From JANQUM01 sp047630355 (lineage in GTDB: Bacteria > Bacteroidota > Bacteroidia > Cytophagales > Spirosomataceae): 13,323 bases of DNA. Both the position numbers and the translations under genes were made by a program. Positions 7,802 through 13,323 of this stretch are shown here, piece after piece; positions within the stretch are counted from its first letter, which is position 1; every line of letters starts with the position of its first letter. Location: NCBI GenBank assembly GCA_047630355.1, contig JBLHXN010000095.1:1-13323 (forward strand), read 5' to 3'. The notes beneath the pieces are model-generated. The model did no database searches and had not been told where the DNA came from. It saw only the letters and a program-made list of their open reading frames with translations.

Positions 7802-8458
7802 ATGAGCGATTTTTTAAAGAAATTAAAAGGTGTTTTCGTGGTAGACGACGGAACAGCCCCCGAAGTGGAAAAAACCAAAAAAGCGGACCCGAAAGTCACT
7901 ACGGCACCTGTAAGAACTGTAGCACCTTCCATAGCAACGGGCAATGTTTCGGAGAAATTTACCGATATACTACTCGAATCTATGGAGCGAAATAACCAAG
8001 AGGGTTTTGACTACATAGAATATAAGCGTTCCCTACAAACGCTCGAAAAGATGCCGATGGACGAAAAGACCCGCTATTTCTCAGCATTTGCGGCGGCACA
8101 ATCCATGGGAATCAGTCAGCAAAAACTGATTGATTCGGCGAAGTTTTACCTTGGCATTCTTGAAACTGAAGAACAGCAATTTCAGAACGCCACCAAAGGA
8201 CAACGTGAGAAGCAGATTGGGGGAAAGGAAAAAGCCATTGCTTCGCTGGAAAGTACTATTCAGGAAAAGGGCGAACTGATTGCTAAACTGACGCAGGAAA
8301 TCCAGCAACATCAAACCGACATGGACGCTATGAAATCGGAAATTGAAGAAGCTGTGGTAAAAATTGACACCACGATGGAAGATTTTCATGCTTCGTATAC
8401 TAACTTAGAAGGTCAGATTAACGGCGATATTTCAAAAATGCAAACGTACCTGAAATAA
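7802..8458 (+). CDS. Coiled-coil protein of unknown function, first gene of envelope cassette
   Basis: A 218-residue protein that I do not recognise as a named family. There is no signal peptide. The first 13 residues, MSDFLKKLKGVFV, can form an amphipathic helix with a basic face (K6, K7, K9) and a hydrophobic face (F4, L5, L8, F12), a possible membrane-surface anchor. A disordered, Lys/Pro/Thr-rich linker follows (about 15-48). A small helical domain (about 49-118) contains KFTDILLESMERNNQEGFDY and EKMPMDEKTRYFSAFAAAQS. A long charged coiled coil (about 120-215) is rich in Glu, Gln and Lys (KEKAIASLESTIQEKGELIA). The protein is probably cytoplasmic. It lies 57 bases upstream of the PspA-like membrane gene, on the same strand, so they are probably co-transcribed. 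I infer that its coil partners with the helical protein next door; this is untested. Confidence 0.8.
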   Translation: MSDFLKKLKGVFVVDDGTAPEVEKTKKADPKVTTAPVRTVAPSIATGNVSEKFTDILLESMERNNQEGFDYIEYKRSLQTLEKMPMDEKTRYFSAFAAAQSMGISQQKLIDSAKFYLGILETEEQQFQNATKGQREKQIGGKEKAIASLESTIQEKGELIAKLTQEIQQHQTDMDAMKSEIEEAVVKIDTTMEDFHASYTNLEGQINGDISKMQTYLK

Positions 8459-8515
8459 CTAATAGCGATGCCGTCTCTGATTCAATGTCTAAACTCTTAA
8501 ATCTAAAATTAAATA

Positions 8516-9499
8516 ATGGAATTACAAGAAACTAAACCGAAGTCGTTTTGGGAAAAACCGGAAGGAAAAACCGGTATGTTGGGGCTTGCAGCCCTGACCG
8601 TTGGTGGTGGATATTTGCTCTATAAATCGTTGCCTTTTTTGATTGCGTTGGCATCTAATACGCTATATTTAGCAGGTCTACTGATTGCGTTGGCGGCGTT
8701 GATTTACATGGTACTTGATCCTAAAATGCGGCAGATGGTATTTTATATCTACAAAAGCTTCATGCGTTGGATTACGGGTGTTTTCGTACAAATTGACCCA
8801 ATCGGTATTTTGAAAACTTACGTGGATGAACTCCGTGGGAACCTCGGCAAAATGAACAAGCAGATCACGCATTTGAAAGGTCAGATGGTTAATTTGAAAA
8901 CTATTATTGACACTAATTCAAAGCAAATTAAGAATGATCTGAACCTTGCCAGCAGGGCAAAAGAAACCGATAAGCAATCTCTGATGGTGCTAAAAGCCCG
9001 TAAAGCTGGGCGTTTGAAGGAATCAAACCTGAAACTGACCGATTTGTATCGTAAAATGGAAATTCTGTACCGGGTACTCGGAAAAATGTACGAGAACTCG
9101 GAGATAATGCTTGAAGACGTGAAAGATCAGGTTACAGTCAAAGAGCAGGAACGTAAGGCAATCCGGGCGAGTCACGGAGCAATGAAGTCGGCGATGAATA
9201 TCCTTGCCGGAAATAAAGATCAACGCTATATGTTTGATATGGCATTAGAAACTATCGCCGAAGATGTCAGCCAAAAGGTGGGCGAAATGGAACGCTTCAT
9301 GGAAATGTCGGAAAACTTTATGGATTCGATTGATTTGCAAAACGGAGTATTTGAAGAAGAAGGTCTTGCTATGCTTGAAAAATGGGAAACCGAAGGCGTT
9401 TCTCTATTACTTGGTAATGACAAAGACTTACTTGTCAGCGGTGCTAACGTTGGCAAAACCGGACATTCGAATAACCAATACGATAAGTTGTTTGATTGA
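8516..9499 (+). CDS. Membrane-anchored PspA/ESCRT-III-like coiled-coil protein
   Basis: A 327-residue protein. Residues about 20-67 form two closely spaced hydrophobic segments (MLGLAALTVGGGYLLY, then FLIALASNTLYLAGLLIALA onward), likely a membrane hairpin; the rest is almost wholly helical. From residue 93 the sequence IDPIGILKTYVDELRGNL resembles the start of helix 1 in PspA/Vipp1 proteins, where a conserved Asp-Pro precedes a 'YI-E-' helix. Long heptad-like helices rich in Lys, Glu, Met and Leu continue to about 290 (for example KAIRASHGAMKSAMNILAG and MALETIAEDVSQKVGEMERF), in the order expected for a PspA-type helical hairpin. It ends in a flexible Gly/Asn-rich tail with YDKLFD. PspA-like proteins bind and reshape inner membranes under stress, but are usually peripheral; true transmembrane anchoring would be unusual. 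The PspA likeness is my reading of the pattern, not an alignment result. It is flanked by a coiled-coil gene and the SBP-OmpA gene. Confidence 0.7.
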   Translation: MELQETKPKSFWEKPEGKTGMLGLAALTVGGGYLLYKSLPFLIALASNTLYLAGLLIALAALIYMVLDPKMRQMVFYIYKSFMRWITGVFVQIDPIGILKTYVDELRGNLGKMNKQITHLKGQMVNLKTIIDTNSKQIKNDLNLASRAKETDKQSLMVLKARKAGRLKESNLKLTDLYRKMEILYRVLGKMYENSEIMLEDVKDQVTVKEQERKAIRASHGAMKSAMNILAGNKDQRYMFDMALETIAEDVSQKVGEMERFMEMSENFMDSIDLQNGVFEEEGLAMLEKWETEGVSLLLGNDKDLLVSGANVGKTGHSNNQYDKLFD

Positions 9500-9543
9500 C
9501 GGTTGTTGGCTTTTCTCAAATTAATAATAGACATTAAGAAATC

Positions 9544-9566
9544 GGGAAAGAAGCAGGAACTTTCCC
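9544..9566 (+). repeat. Hairpin between the PspA-like and SBP-OmpA genes
   Basis: GGGAAAG (9544-9550) and CTTTCCC (9560-9566) form a perfect 7-bp hairpin with a 9-base loop, ending 16 bases before the start of the SBP-OmpA gene. There is no T-tract after it, so it is not a normal terminator. It could protect processed mRNA ends or tune translation of the third gene. Confidence 0.4.
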
Positions 9567-9582
9567 TAATCCCTACACAAAA

Positions 9583-11136
9583 ATGAAAACAAGATTAACC
9601 CCTTTTTCTAAACTACTTATAACCATCGCTATCGTTGGTGGAGTTTTCTTCGGCGGTAAATGGCTGTTAGAAAATACCTCGTTCGGACGAAGTCTTAAAT
9701 CACAAAGTGAATCTGAAGGATCATCTAATAGCGGAGGCGGTTTATTCTCCAATTCTTCCGACTCCGAAGATGTTATAAAAATCGGCGTTGTGACGTGGGG
9801 CGGGTACGCTGGCGGACAATATTTCAATAATGGTTTTAAACCGAACGATGGCTCTCGATTCAGAAAAGACTATGGGTTTGACGTAGAATTTATAGTATTA
9901 GATGATTTTGAAGCTTCCCGTGCTGCTTGGAAAAATGGCGACGTGGATTTGCTTTGGACAACTATCGATGCTTTCCCGACCGAGGCTGATGGGCTTTCGG
10001 ATTTTGCTCCGCAAGTAGTATTTCAGGCTGACTGGTCGCGGGGTGGTGATGCTATTGTGGTACGCCGTGGAATTAGCTCGGTCGCCGATTTGAAAGGCAA
10101 AAAGATTGCGGTTGCCGAACTTACGCCTTCACACTCATTTTTATTGTGGATGCTCGAAGCGGGCGGACTCAAAGTATCTGACGTGCAGATTATAAAACAG
10201 GCAAGTGCCATTGATGCCGCTGCCGTCTTTAAAGCTCAGCAAGTCGATGCCGCTGTTGTATGGTCGCCAGATGATGCCCTTGCGGTGCAAGCTGTGCCAG
10301 GTTCTAAAGTATTGCAAAGTACTAAATCCGCTACTAATATTATCGCCGACGTATTCATTGCCAAACGCCTATGGGTGGAGAATAACCAAACCAGATTGCA
10401 ACAACTTTACGAAGGTTGGATGAAAGGAGCAGCTGAGATAAATAATAATCCAGCTTCAAAGAAAAAAGCATCGCAGATTTTAGCGGAGCAGTTCCAAATT
10501 TCGGAAGTTGATGCTGAGCAAACCATTGACAATGTACGGCTTGCTACGCACGGTGATAACCTTAATTTCTTCGGTAAAAACCCTGATTACCGAGGTGTAA
10601 CCGGCGAACAACTTTACACCCGAATGGGCAGTATTTACAAGAACTTAGGTTACGTAGATAAAGTAGTAAACTGGCGTTTAATCAGTAATTCCGTTGCGAT
10701 CAACAAAACTGACCTATCGGGCTTTGGTTACGAAGCTGAAGGTCAAAAAGACTTCACGGTTGCTACCGCCGAAGAAGCGGGTAGAGATGCAATCGCTTCC
10801 AAGCGGGTAAGCATTAACTTCCGTACGGCAGAATATCAGTTGAGCGAAAACGCCAAATATATTGTAGATAAAGAAATGGCTGAAATCGCCAAAGCCTTTG
10901 CCGGAGCCAGAATCCGGGTAGAAGGAAATACCGATAACGTGGGTGGTGAAGCTGCTAATGTCACCCTGTCTAAAAGACGTGCTCAATCTGTTGTGGATTA
11001 TTTGGTGAGTAACTATGGCATGAATCGCAATCGTTTCATCGTAATCGGAAACGGCCCGAAGAATTCTGTGGCTTCTAATGATTCAGAATCAGGGCGTGCC
11101 CAAAATCGCCGGACAGATTTTGAGATTGTGGAGTAA
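9583..11136 (+). CDS. Membrane-anchored solute-binding-protein / OmpA-like peptidoglycan-binding fusion
   Basis: A 517-residue fusion. The N-terminus (residues 10-30) is a transmembrane or uncleaved signal segment without a lipobox, followed by a Ser/Gly-rich linker (about 38-62). Residues about 64-330 form a type II periplasmic binding-protein domain of the NMT1/SsuA-like or phosphate-binding kind: IKIGVVTWGGYAGGQ, NGDVDLLWTTIDAFP, ISSVADLKGKKIAVAE, and QVDAAVVWSPDDALAV. After a bridge region, residues about 405-516 are an OmpA-like domain with GNTDNVGG, LSKRRAQSV and NRRTDFEI. D451 and R466 keep the 15-residue spacing of the two residues that hold diaminopimelate in OmpA domains, so peptidoglycan binding is likely. 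No ABC permease or ATPase gene is adjacent, which suggests the binding domain senses rather than transports. Similar fusions are annotated as 'phosphate ABC transporter substrate-binding/OmpA family', but the ligand cannot be read from the sequence. It ends the cassette, with a terminator 14 bases downstream. Confidence 0.88.
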   Translation: MKTRLTPFSKLLITIAIVGGVFFGGKWLLENTSFGRSLKSQSESEGSSNSGGGLFSNSSDSEDVIKIGVVTWGGYAGGQYFNNGFKPNDGSRFRKDYGFDVEFIVLDDFEASRAAWKNGDVDLLWTTIDAFPTEADGLSDFAPQVVFQADWSRGGDAIVVRRGISSVADLKGKKIAVAELTPSHSFLLWMLEAGGLKVSDVQIIKQASAIDAAAVFKAQQVDAAVVWSPDDALAVQAVPGSKVLQSTKSATNIIADVFIAKRLWVENNQTRLQQLYEGWMKGAAEINNNPASKKKASQILAEQFQISEVDAEQTIDNVRLATHGDNLNFFGKNPDYRGVTGEQLYTRMGSIYKNLGYVDKVVNWRLISNSVAINKTDLSGFGYEAEGQKDFTVATAEEAGRDAIASKRVSINFRTAEYQLSENAKYIVDKEMAEIAKAFAGARIRVEGNTDNVGGEAANVTLSKRRAQSVVDYLVSNYGMNRNRFIVIGNGPKNSVASNDSESGRAQNRRTDFEIVE

Positions 11137-11150
11137 ACAACGAAAAGTGC

Positions 11151-11189
11151 AAAAAGCTCGTTATATAAATTGTATAACGGGCTTTTTTT
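11151..11189 (+). terminator. Strong intrinsic terminator closing the envelope cassette
   Basis: AAAAAGCTCGTTATA (11151-11165) pairs with TATAACGGGCTTTTT (11173-11187) to give a 15-bp stem with one T-G pair and a 7-base loop, followed by a run of seven Ts (11183-11189). It begins 14 bases after the stop of the SBP-OmpA gene. This is a textbook Rho-independent terminator, and the A-run on the 5' side could let it also work on the minus strand. Confidence 0.9.
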
Positions 11190-11195
11190 CTGTCT

Positions 11196-11574
11196 AATGC
11201 AGTTTGGGAAGAATTATAGGAATACGAAAAATAAGAAATTGATAATCTTCTGGGAAACTGGAACCGAACGTAAGGCAGATTCAATCAGTAAGTTACCTCT
11301 CACTTATAATGGATTGTGGAGAATCTGAATCCGTTATTCTTTACAATGAGATACAGGCAGGTTTTTTGCTGATAGACGATAGACAAGGATAATTGCCAAG
11401 CCGCTTGGAGTAAATTGTATTGGATCAATTGGACTTTTAATCAAAGCTATAGAGTCAAAAAGAATAGCAGCACTTCGTTCTGTTTTCGAGACTTGAATTA
11501 ATAATAACAGATTCTTCTCAAAGAAATTACTAAATGGGATACTGTCTGACTTGAGTGAGCAACCGATAGCCTGA
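11196..11574 (+). pseudogene. Degraded DUF3368 (PIN-like) toxin relic
   Basis: No intact gene is here, but three frames of the + strand spell parts of a DUF3368-type protein in the right order. Frame one (from 11196) reads NAVWEEL, a stop, EYEK, a stop, then EIDNLLGNW. Frame two (to about 11389) reads CGESESVILYNEIQAGFLL followed by IDDRQ, matching the GEAEAI...LLIDE core. Frame three (from about 11386) reads RIIAKPLGVNCIGSIGLL and IKAIESKRIAAL, matching the ARxLGL-TG-LGLL-AK segment. After a TGA at 11494 the same frame continues with NNRFFSKKLLNGIL to a stop at 11572. So there are at least two frameshifts and three in-frame stops. The N-terminal part (about 40-50 residues) is missing, cut off right at the terminator. 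DUF3368 proteins are PIN-like nuclease toxins usually paired with a UPF0175 antitoxin; none is seen. The minus-strand open frame across this stretch is an artefact of the decay. Confidence 0.7.
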
Positions 11575-11623
11575 ATAATCTCAAAACACAAGGCTTACGC
11601 TCTATTGTATGGGCTTTTCGATT

Positions 11624-11797
11624 ATGAGCAAAACAATTTTAGTAGATCAGACAATCCAAAAACTACCTGCTTCAAAAATTGAGGAGAAGATATTGAATGA
11701 AGGAATGCTGAAACTTACTTCTGAGTCAAACGCCTTTAAATTTTTAGAAGACGAAGAAGAATTATATTCTGCTAATGATTTAAAAGAAACGTATTGA
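11624..11797 (+). CDS. Small antitoxin-like protein (DUF2281/MazE-like partner), possibly internally deleted
   Basis: A 57-residue protein. I choose the ATG at 11624 (MSKTILVDQTIQKLP) over the ATG at 11609, because the MSKTIL start is the usual beginning for this kind of Bacteroidota antitoxin. The C-terminus, NAFKFLEDEEELYSANDLKETY, is acidic and of the type that binds a MazF-like toxin. Relatives as I remember them have about 15 more residues (an 'INYADFLL'-like helix) after SKIEE; here SKIEEKILNEG appears to skip that segment, so an internal in-frame deletion is possible. The gene ends in TGATG, overlapping the next reading frame by one base, the layout of a toxin-antitoxin operon. With the toxin truncated, the gene may be non-functional or a leftover antidote. 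The assignment is by pattern only. Confidence 0.6.
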   Translation: MSKTILVDQTIQKLPASKIEEKILNEGMLKLTSESNAFKFLEDEEELYSANDLKETY

Positions 11798-11934
11798 TGA
11801 AGAAAGACTCGATAATTAAGCTAAACAAAATAGCTGCCATTGACAGAAATCTGATAATAGGGTTATTAGCCAATTTAAACGATTTAGAAATTGAATCTGT
11901 TAATAAGTCGCTACGAAAGCTATTAGACTTATGA
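11797..11934 (+). pseudogene. C-terminal remnant of a MazF/PemK-type toxin
   Basis: A 45-codon frame starting at the ATG that overlaps the antitoxin stop (TGATG). Its translation begins MKKDSIIKLNKIAAIDRNLI and continues through IGLLANLNDLEIESVNKSLR to KLLDL. This matches the C-terminal end of MazF-like endoribonuclease toxins, where a '-LKKDSxIRLxKIATID--LIIGxLG-L' segment follows the catalytic core. The whole N-terminal barrel (MKKGDIVLI-PFPFTDLSG-type, with the catalytic residues) is absent. A simple explanation is an internal deletion between the start, where such toxins read ATGAAGAAAG, and a similar TGAAGAAAG at the LKKDS site, leaving a hybrid start. It would be inactive as a ribonuclease. 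Too short for family search to be certain, but the order and the overlap with the antitoxin support the call. Confidence 0.6.
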
Positions 11935-11947
11935 TAACAATTTCCCG

Positions 11948-11955
11948 TATCTTCA
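11948..11955 (+). promoter_or_regulatory. Possible -7 promoter element for the helicase gene
   Basis: TATCTTCA resembles the Bacteroidota -7 consensus TAnnTTTG in four of six fixed positions and lies 26 bases before the TTG start, so a short leader would result. No good TTTG -33 element is seen at the proper spacing. Weak evidence, kept because the helicase must start a transcript close to here or be read from the relic operon upstream. Confidence 0.25.
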
Positions 11956-11981
11956 CATTCCTATACTAAATCAACACAAAC

Positions 11982-13323
11982 TTGAAATTTCACGAATTTA
12001 ACTTTGACGATAAACTACTCGATGGCCTTGATGCCATGGGTTTTGAAAAAGCAACACCCATCCAGGAAGAAGCTATTCCGCTTATCATGGAAGGGCACGA
12101 TTTGATTGCTTGTGCTCAAACCGGAACGGGTAAAACTGCCGCCTTTTTGCTGCCAATTTTAAACAAGATTATCACTACAAAAAATCCTAAATTAAATACG
12201 CTTATCATCGCCCCAACCCGCGAGTTAGCTATTCAAATAGATCAGCAAATTGTTGGACTTTCCTATTTCTTAGGAATCAGCTCGATTCCAGTTTACGGTG
12301 GAGGAGATGGCGATGCTTTTGTGCAACAACGCAAAGCCCTCAAAGAAGGAGCGGAGGTTGTAGTGGCAACGCCTGGACGTTTGATTTCCTTGCTTAATTC
12401 AGGGCAGGTTGACTTCAAGCACTTACAACACCTAATCTTAGATGAAGCCGACCGCATGTTGGACATGGGCTTTTATAACGACATCATGCGTATTGTTGGG
12501 TACCTACCCGAAAAGAGGCAAGCGTTATTGTTTTCGGCAACTATGCCTTCTAAAATTCGGCAGTTGGCGAGTAAGATTCTGAATGACCCAAAGCACATAA
12601 ATATCGCCATTTCCAAACCCGCTGAAGGAATTGATCAGCAAGCTTACGTAGTTCACGATGACCAAAAAGTAGAATTAACTGCGAGAATACTGAGCGATAC
12701 GAACTATCAAACTGTCGTGATTTTTGCAGGAAGAAAGGAGAGCGTTCGGCAATTGGAGAAGGAATTGCACCGGAAGAAAATGTCTGTCAAAGGCTTTCAA
12801 TCCGATTTGGAACAATCCGAGCGGGAAGAAATCATGTTGGCGTTTAAAAATAAGCAGCTACGTATTTTAGTTGCAACCGATATTATTTCCCGTGGTATTG
12901 ACGTGGACGGAATTGACCTCGTTATGAACTACGACGTACCGCCCGATCCCGAAGATTATATTCACAGAATTGGCCGGACGGCACGTGCCGAAACAACCGG
13001 AACGGCAATTACATTTATCGGGCCTCGTGATCAACGTCGTTTTAAAAGTATCGAAGACTTTTTAGAAAGGGAAATTCCGAAAAAAGATTTACCTGAAGGC
13101 TTCAAGCCGGGTCCCGAATATGATCCGTCTAAACGAAGCGAAGGTGGAGGTTTTAATCGAAATAAAGGCAAAGGTGGCGGAGGAAAACGCGTCGGTAAAC
13201 CTCGTTCGGGTGGAGGAAACCGTAATGGTGCCGAAAGCGGCGAACGATCTAAGAAGCGTTTTGATAAAAACCGAAGCGACAATCGAAATAAGCCAAGTGA
13301 CGGAAGTGAAAACAGCCCAAAAT
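11982..13323 (+). CDS. DEAD-box ATP-dependent RNA helicase, RhlE type (3' end outside window)
   Basis: An open frame with 447 codons to the window edge. It unwinds RNA duplexes using ATP, usually in ribosome assembly, RNA decay or cold adaptation. All core motifs are present: Q motif GFEKATPIQ (Q28), Walker A AQTGTGKT (45-52), PTRELA, TPGR, DEAD (154-157), SAT (185-187), ATDIISRGIDVDG, and HRIGRTAR (328-335). Both RecA-like domains are complete. From about residue 370 the tail becomes Gly, Lys, Arg and Asn-rich (KGKGGGGKRVGKPRSGGG), typical of RNA-binding tails of Bacteroidota RhlE-like helicases. The start is TTG at 11982, giving MKFHEFNFDDKLLDGL, the usual N-terminus; an in-frame TAA at 11967 blocks anything longer, and the next ATG (12036) would cut into the Q-motif region. 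The gene begins 47 bases after the toxin remnant. Confidence 0.95.
   Translation, partial: MKFHEFNFDDKLLDGLDAMGFEKATPIQEEAIPLIMEGHDLIACAQTGTGKTAAFLLPILNKIITTKNPKLNTLIIAPTRELAIQIDQQIVGLSYFLGISSIPVYGGGDGDAFVQQRKALKEGAEVVVATPGRLISLLNSGQVDFKHLQHLILDEADRMLDMGFYNDIMRIVGYLPEKRQALLFSATMPSKIRQLASKILNDPKHINIAISKPAEGIDQQAYVVHDDQKVELTARILSDTNYQTVVIFAGRKESVRQLEKELHRKKMSVKGFQSDLEQSEREEIMLAFKNKQLRILVATDIISRGIDVDGIDLVMNYDVPPDPEDYIHRIGRTARAETTGTAITFIGPRDQRRFKSIEDFLEREIPKKDLPEGFKPGPEYDPSKRSEGGGFNRNKGKGGGGKRVGKPRSGGGNRNGAESGERSKKRFDKNRSDNRNKPSDGSENSPK

Noticed and set aside
8081..8389. 102-residue minus-strand frame
   Set aside because: Antisense to the coiled-coil gene and rich in Phe and Leu only because the + strand is rich in Lys, Glu and Gln codons.
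11334..11591. 85-residue open frame on the minus strand in an otherwise gene-poor stretch
   Set aside because: The + strand here encodes recognisable DUF3368 segments in broken frames; the minus frame is open only because of the complementary composition.
13031..13282. 83-residue Pro/Arg-rich minus-strand frame
   Set aside because: Antisense of the Gly/Arg/Lys-rich tail of the helicase; its proline-rich composition is a direct consequence.
1..13323. CRISPR arrays, tRNA or rRNA genes, insertion sequences
   Set aside because: I saw no regularly spaced direct repeats, no cloverleaf-like or rRNA-like sequence, and no transposase-like reading frame.

Overview
The window looks chromosomal and comes from a Bacteroidota bacterium. 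The evidence is a SusC/SusD pair, Bacteroidota-only lipoprotein families (DUF3823), type II signal peptides on the glycoside hydrolases, no Shine-Dalgarno sequences ahead of starts, and a moderate GC content. The genus cannot be fixed from the sequence. Every gene I accept is on the + strand.

Region 1 (1-7455) is a polysaccharide-utilisation locus aimed at alpha-mannosides. It holds the C-terminal third of a SusC-type TonB-dependent receptor, a SusD-type glycan-binding lipoprotein, a DUF3823 lipoprotein, a GH71/99-like lipoprotein and a GH92 exo-alpha-mannosidase lipoprotein. The first three form a tight operon that ends at a hairpin (3646-3679). The two hydrolases follow with longer spacers. 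The expected division of labour is surface binding and cutting of a mannan or high-mannose glycan (SusD, DUF3823, GH71/99-like), import through SusC, and trimming by GH92.

Region 2 (7456-11190) is the most interesting part. After about 350 non-coding bases that hold a hairpin, an inverted repeat and a weak promoter candidate, three genes lie in a row and end at a strong intrinsic terminator. They encode (a) a 218-residue cytoplasmic coiled-coil protein with a possible amphipathic N-terminal helix, (b) a 327-residue protein with two hydrophobic segments followed by a long helical region resembling PspA/ESCRT-III proteins, and (c) a 517-residue membrane-anchored fusion of a solute-binding-protein domain to an OmpA-like peptidoglycan-binding domain. 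No ABC permease or ATPase gene is present. I infer an envelope sensing or maintenance module that links periplasmic ligand sensing and cell-wall anchoring to membrane remodelling inside the cell. This function is a hypothesis.

Region 3 (11191-11934) is a graveyard of toxin-antitoxin genes. It contains a frameshifted, stop-ridden DUF3368 (PIN-like) toxin relic, a short antitoxin-like gene that may have an internal deletion, and a 45-codon reading frame that looks like only the C-terminal end of a MazF-type toxin, still joined to the antitoxin by a TGATG overlap.

Region 4 (11982-end) is a DEAD-box RNA helicase of the RhlE type. It starts at TTG and has a Gly/Arg/Lys-rich tail that runs off the window.
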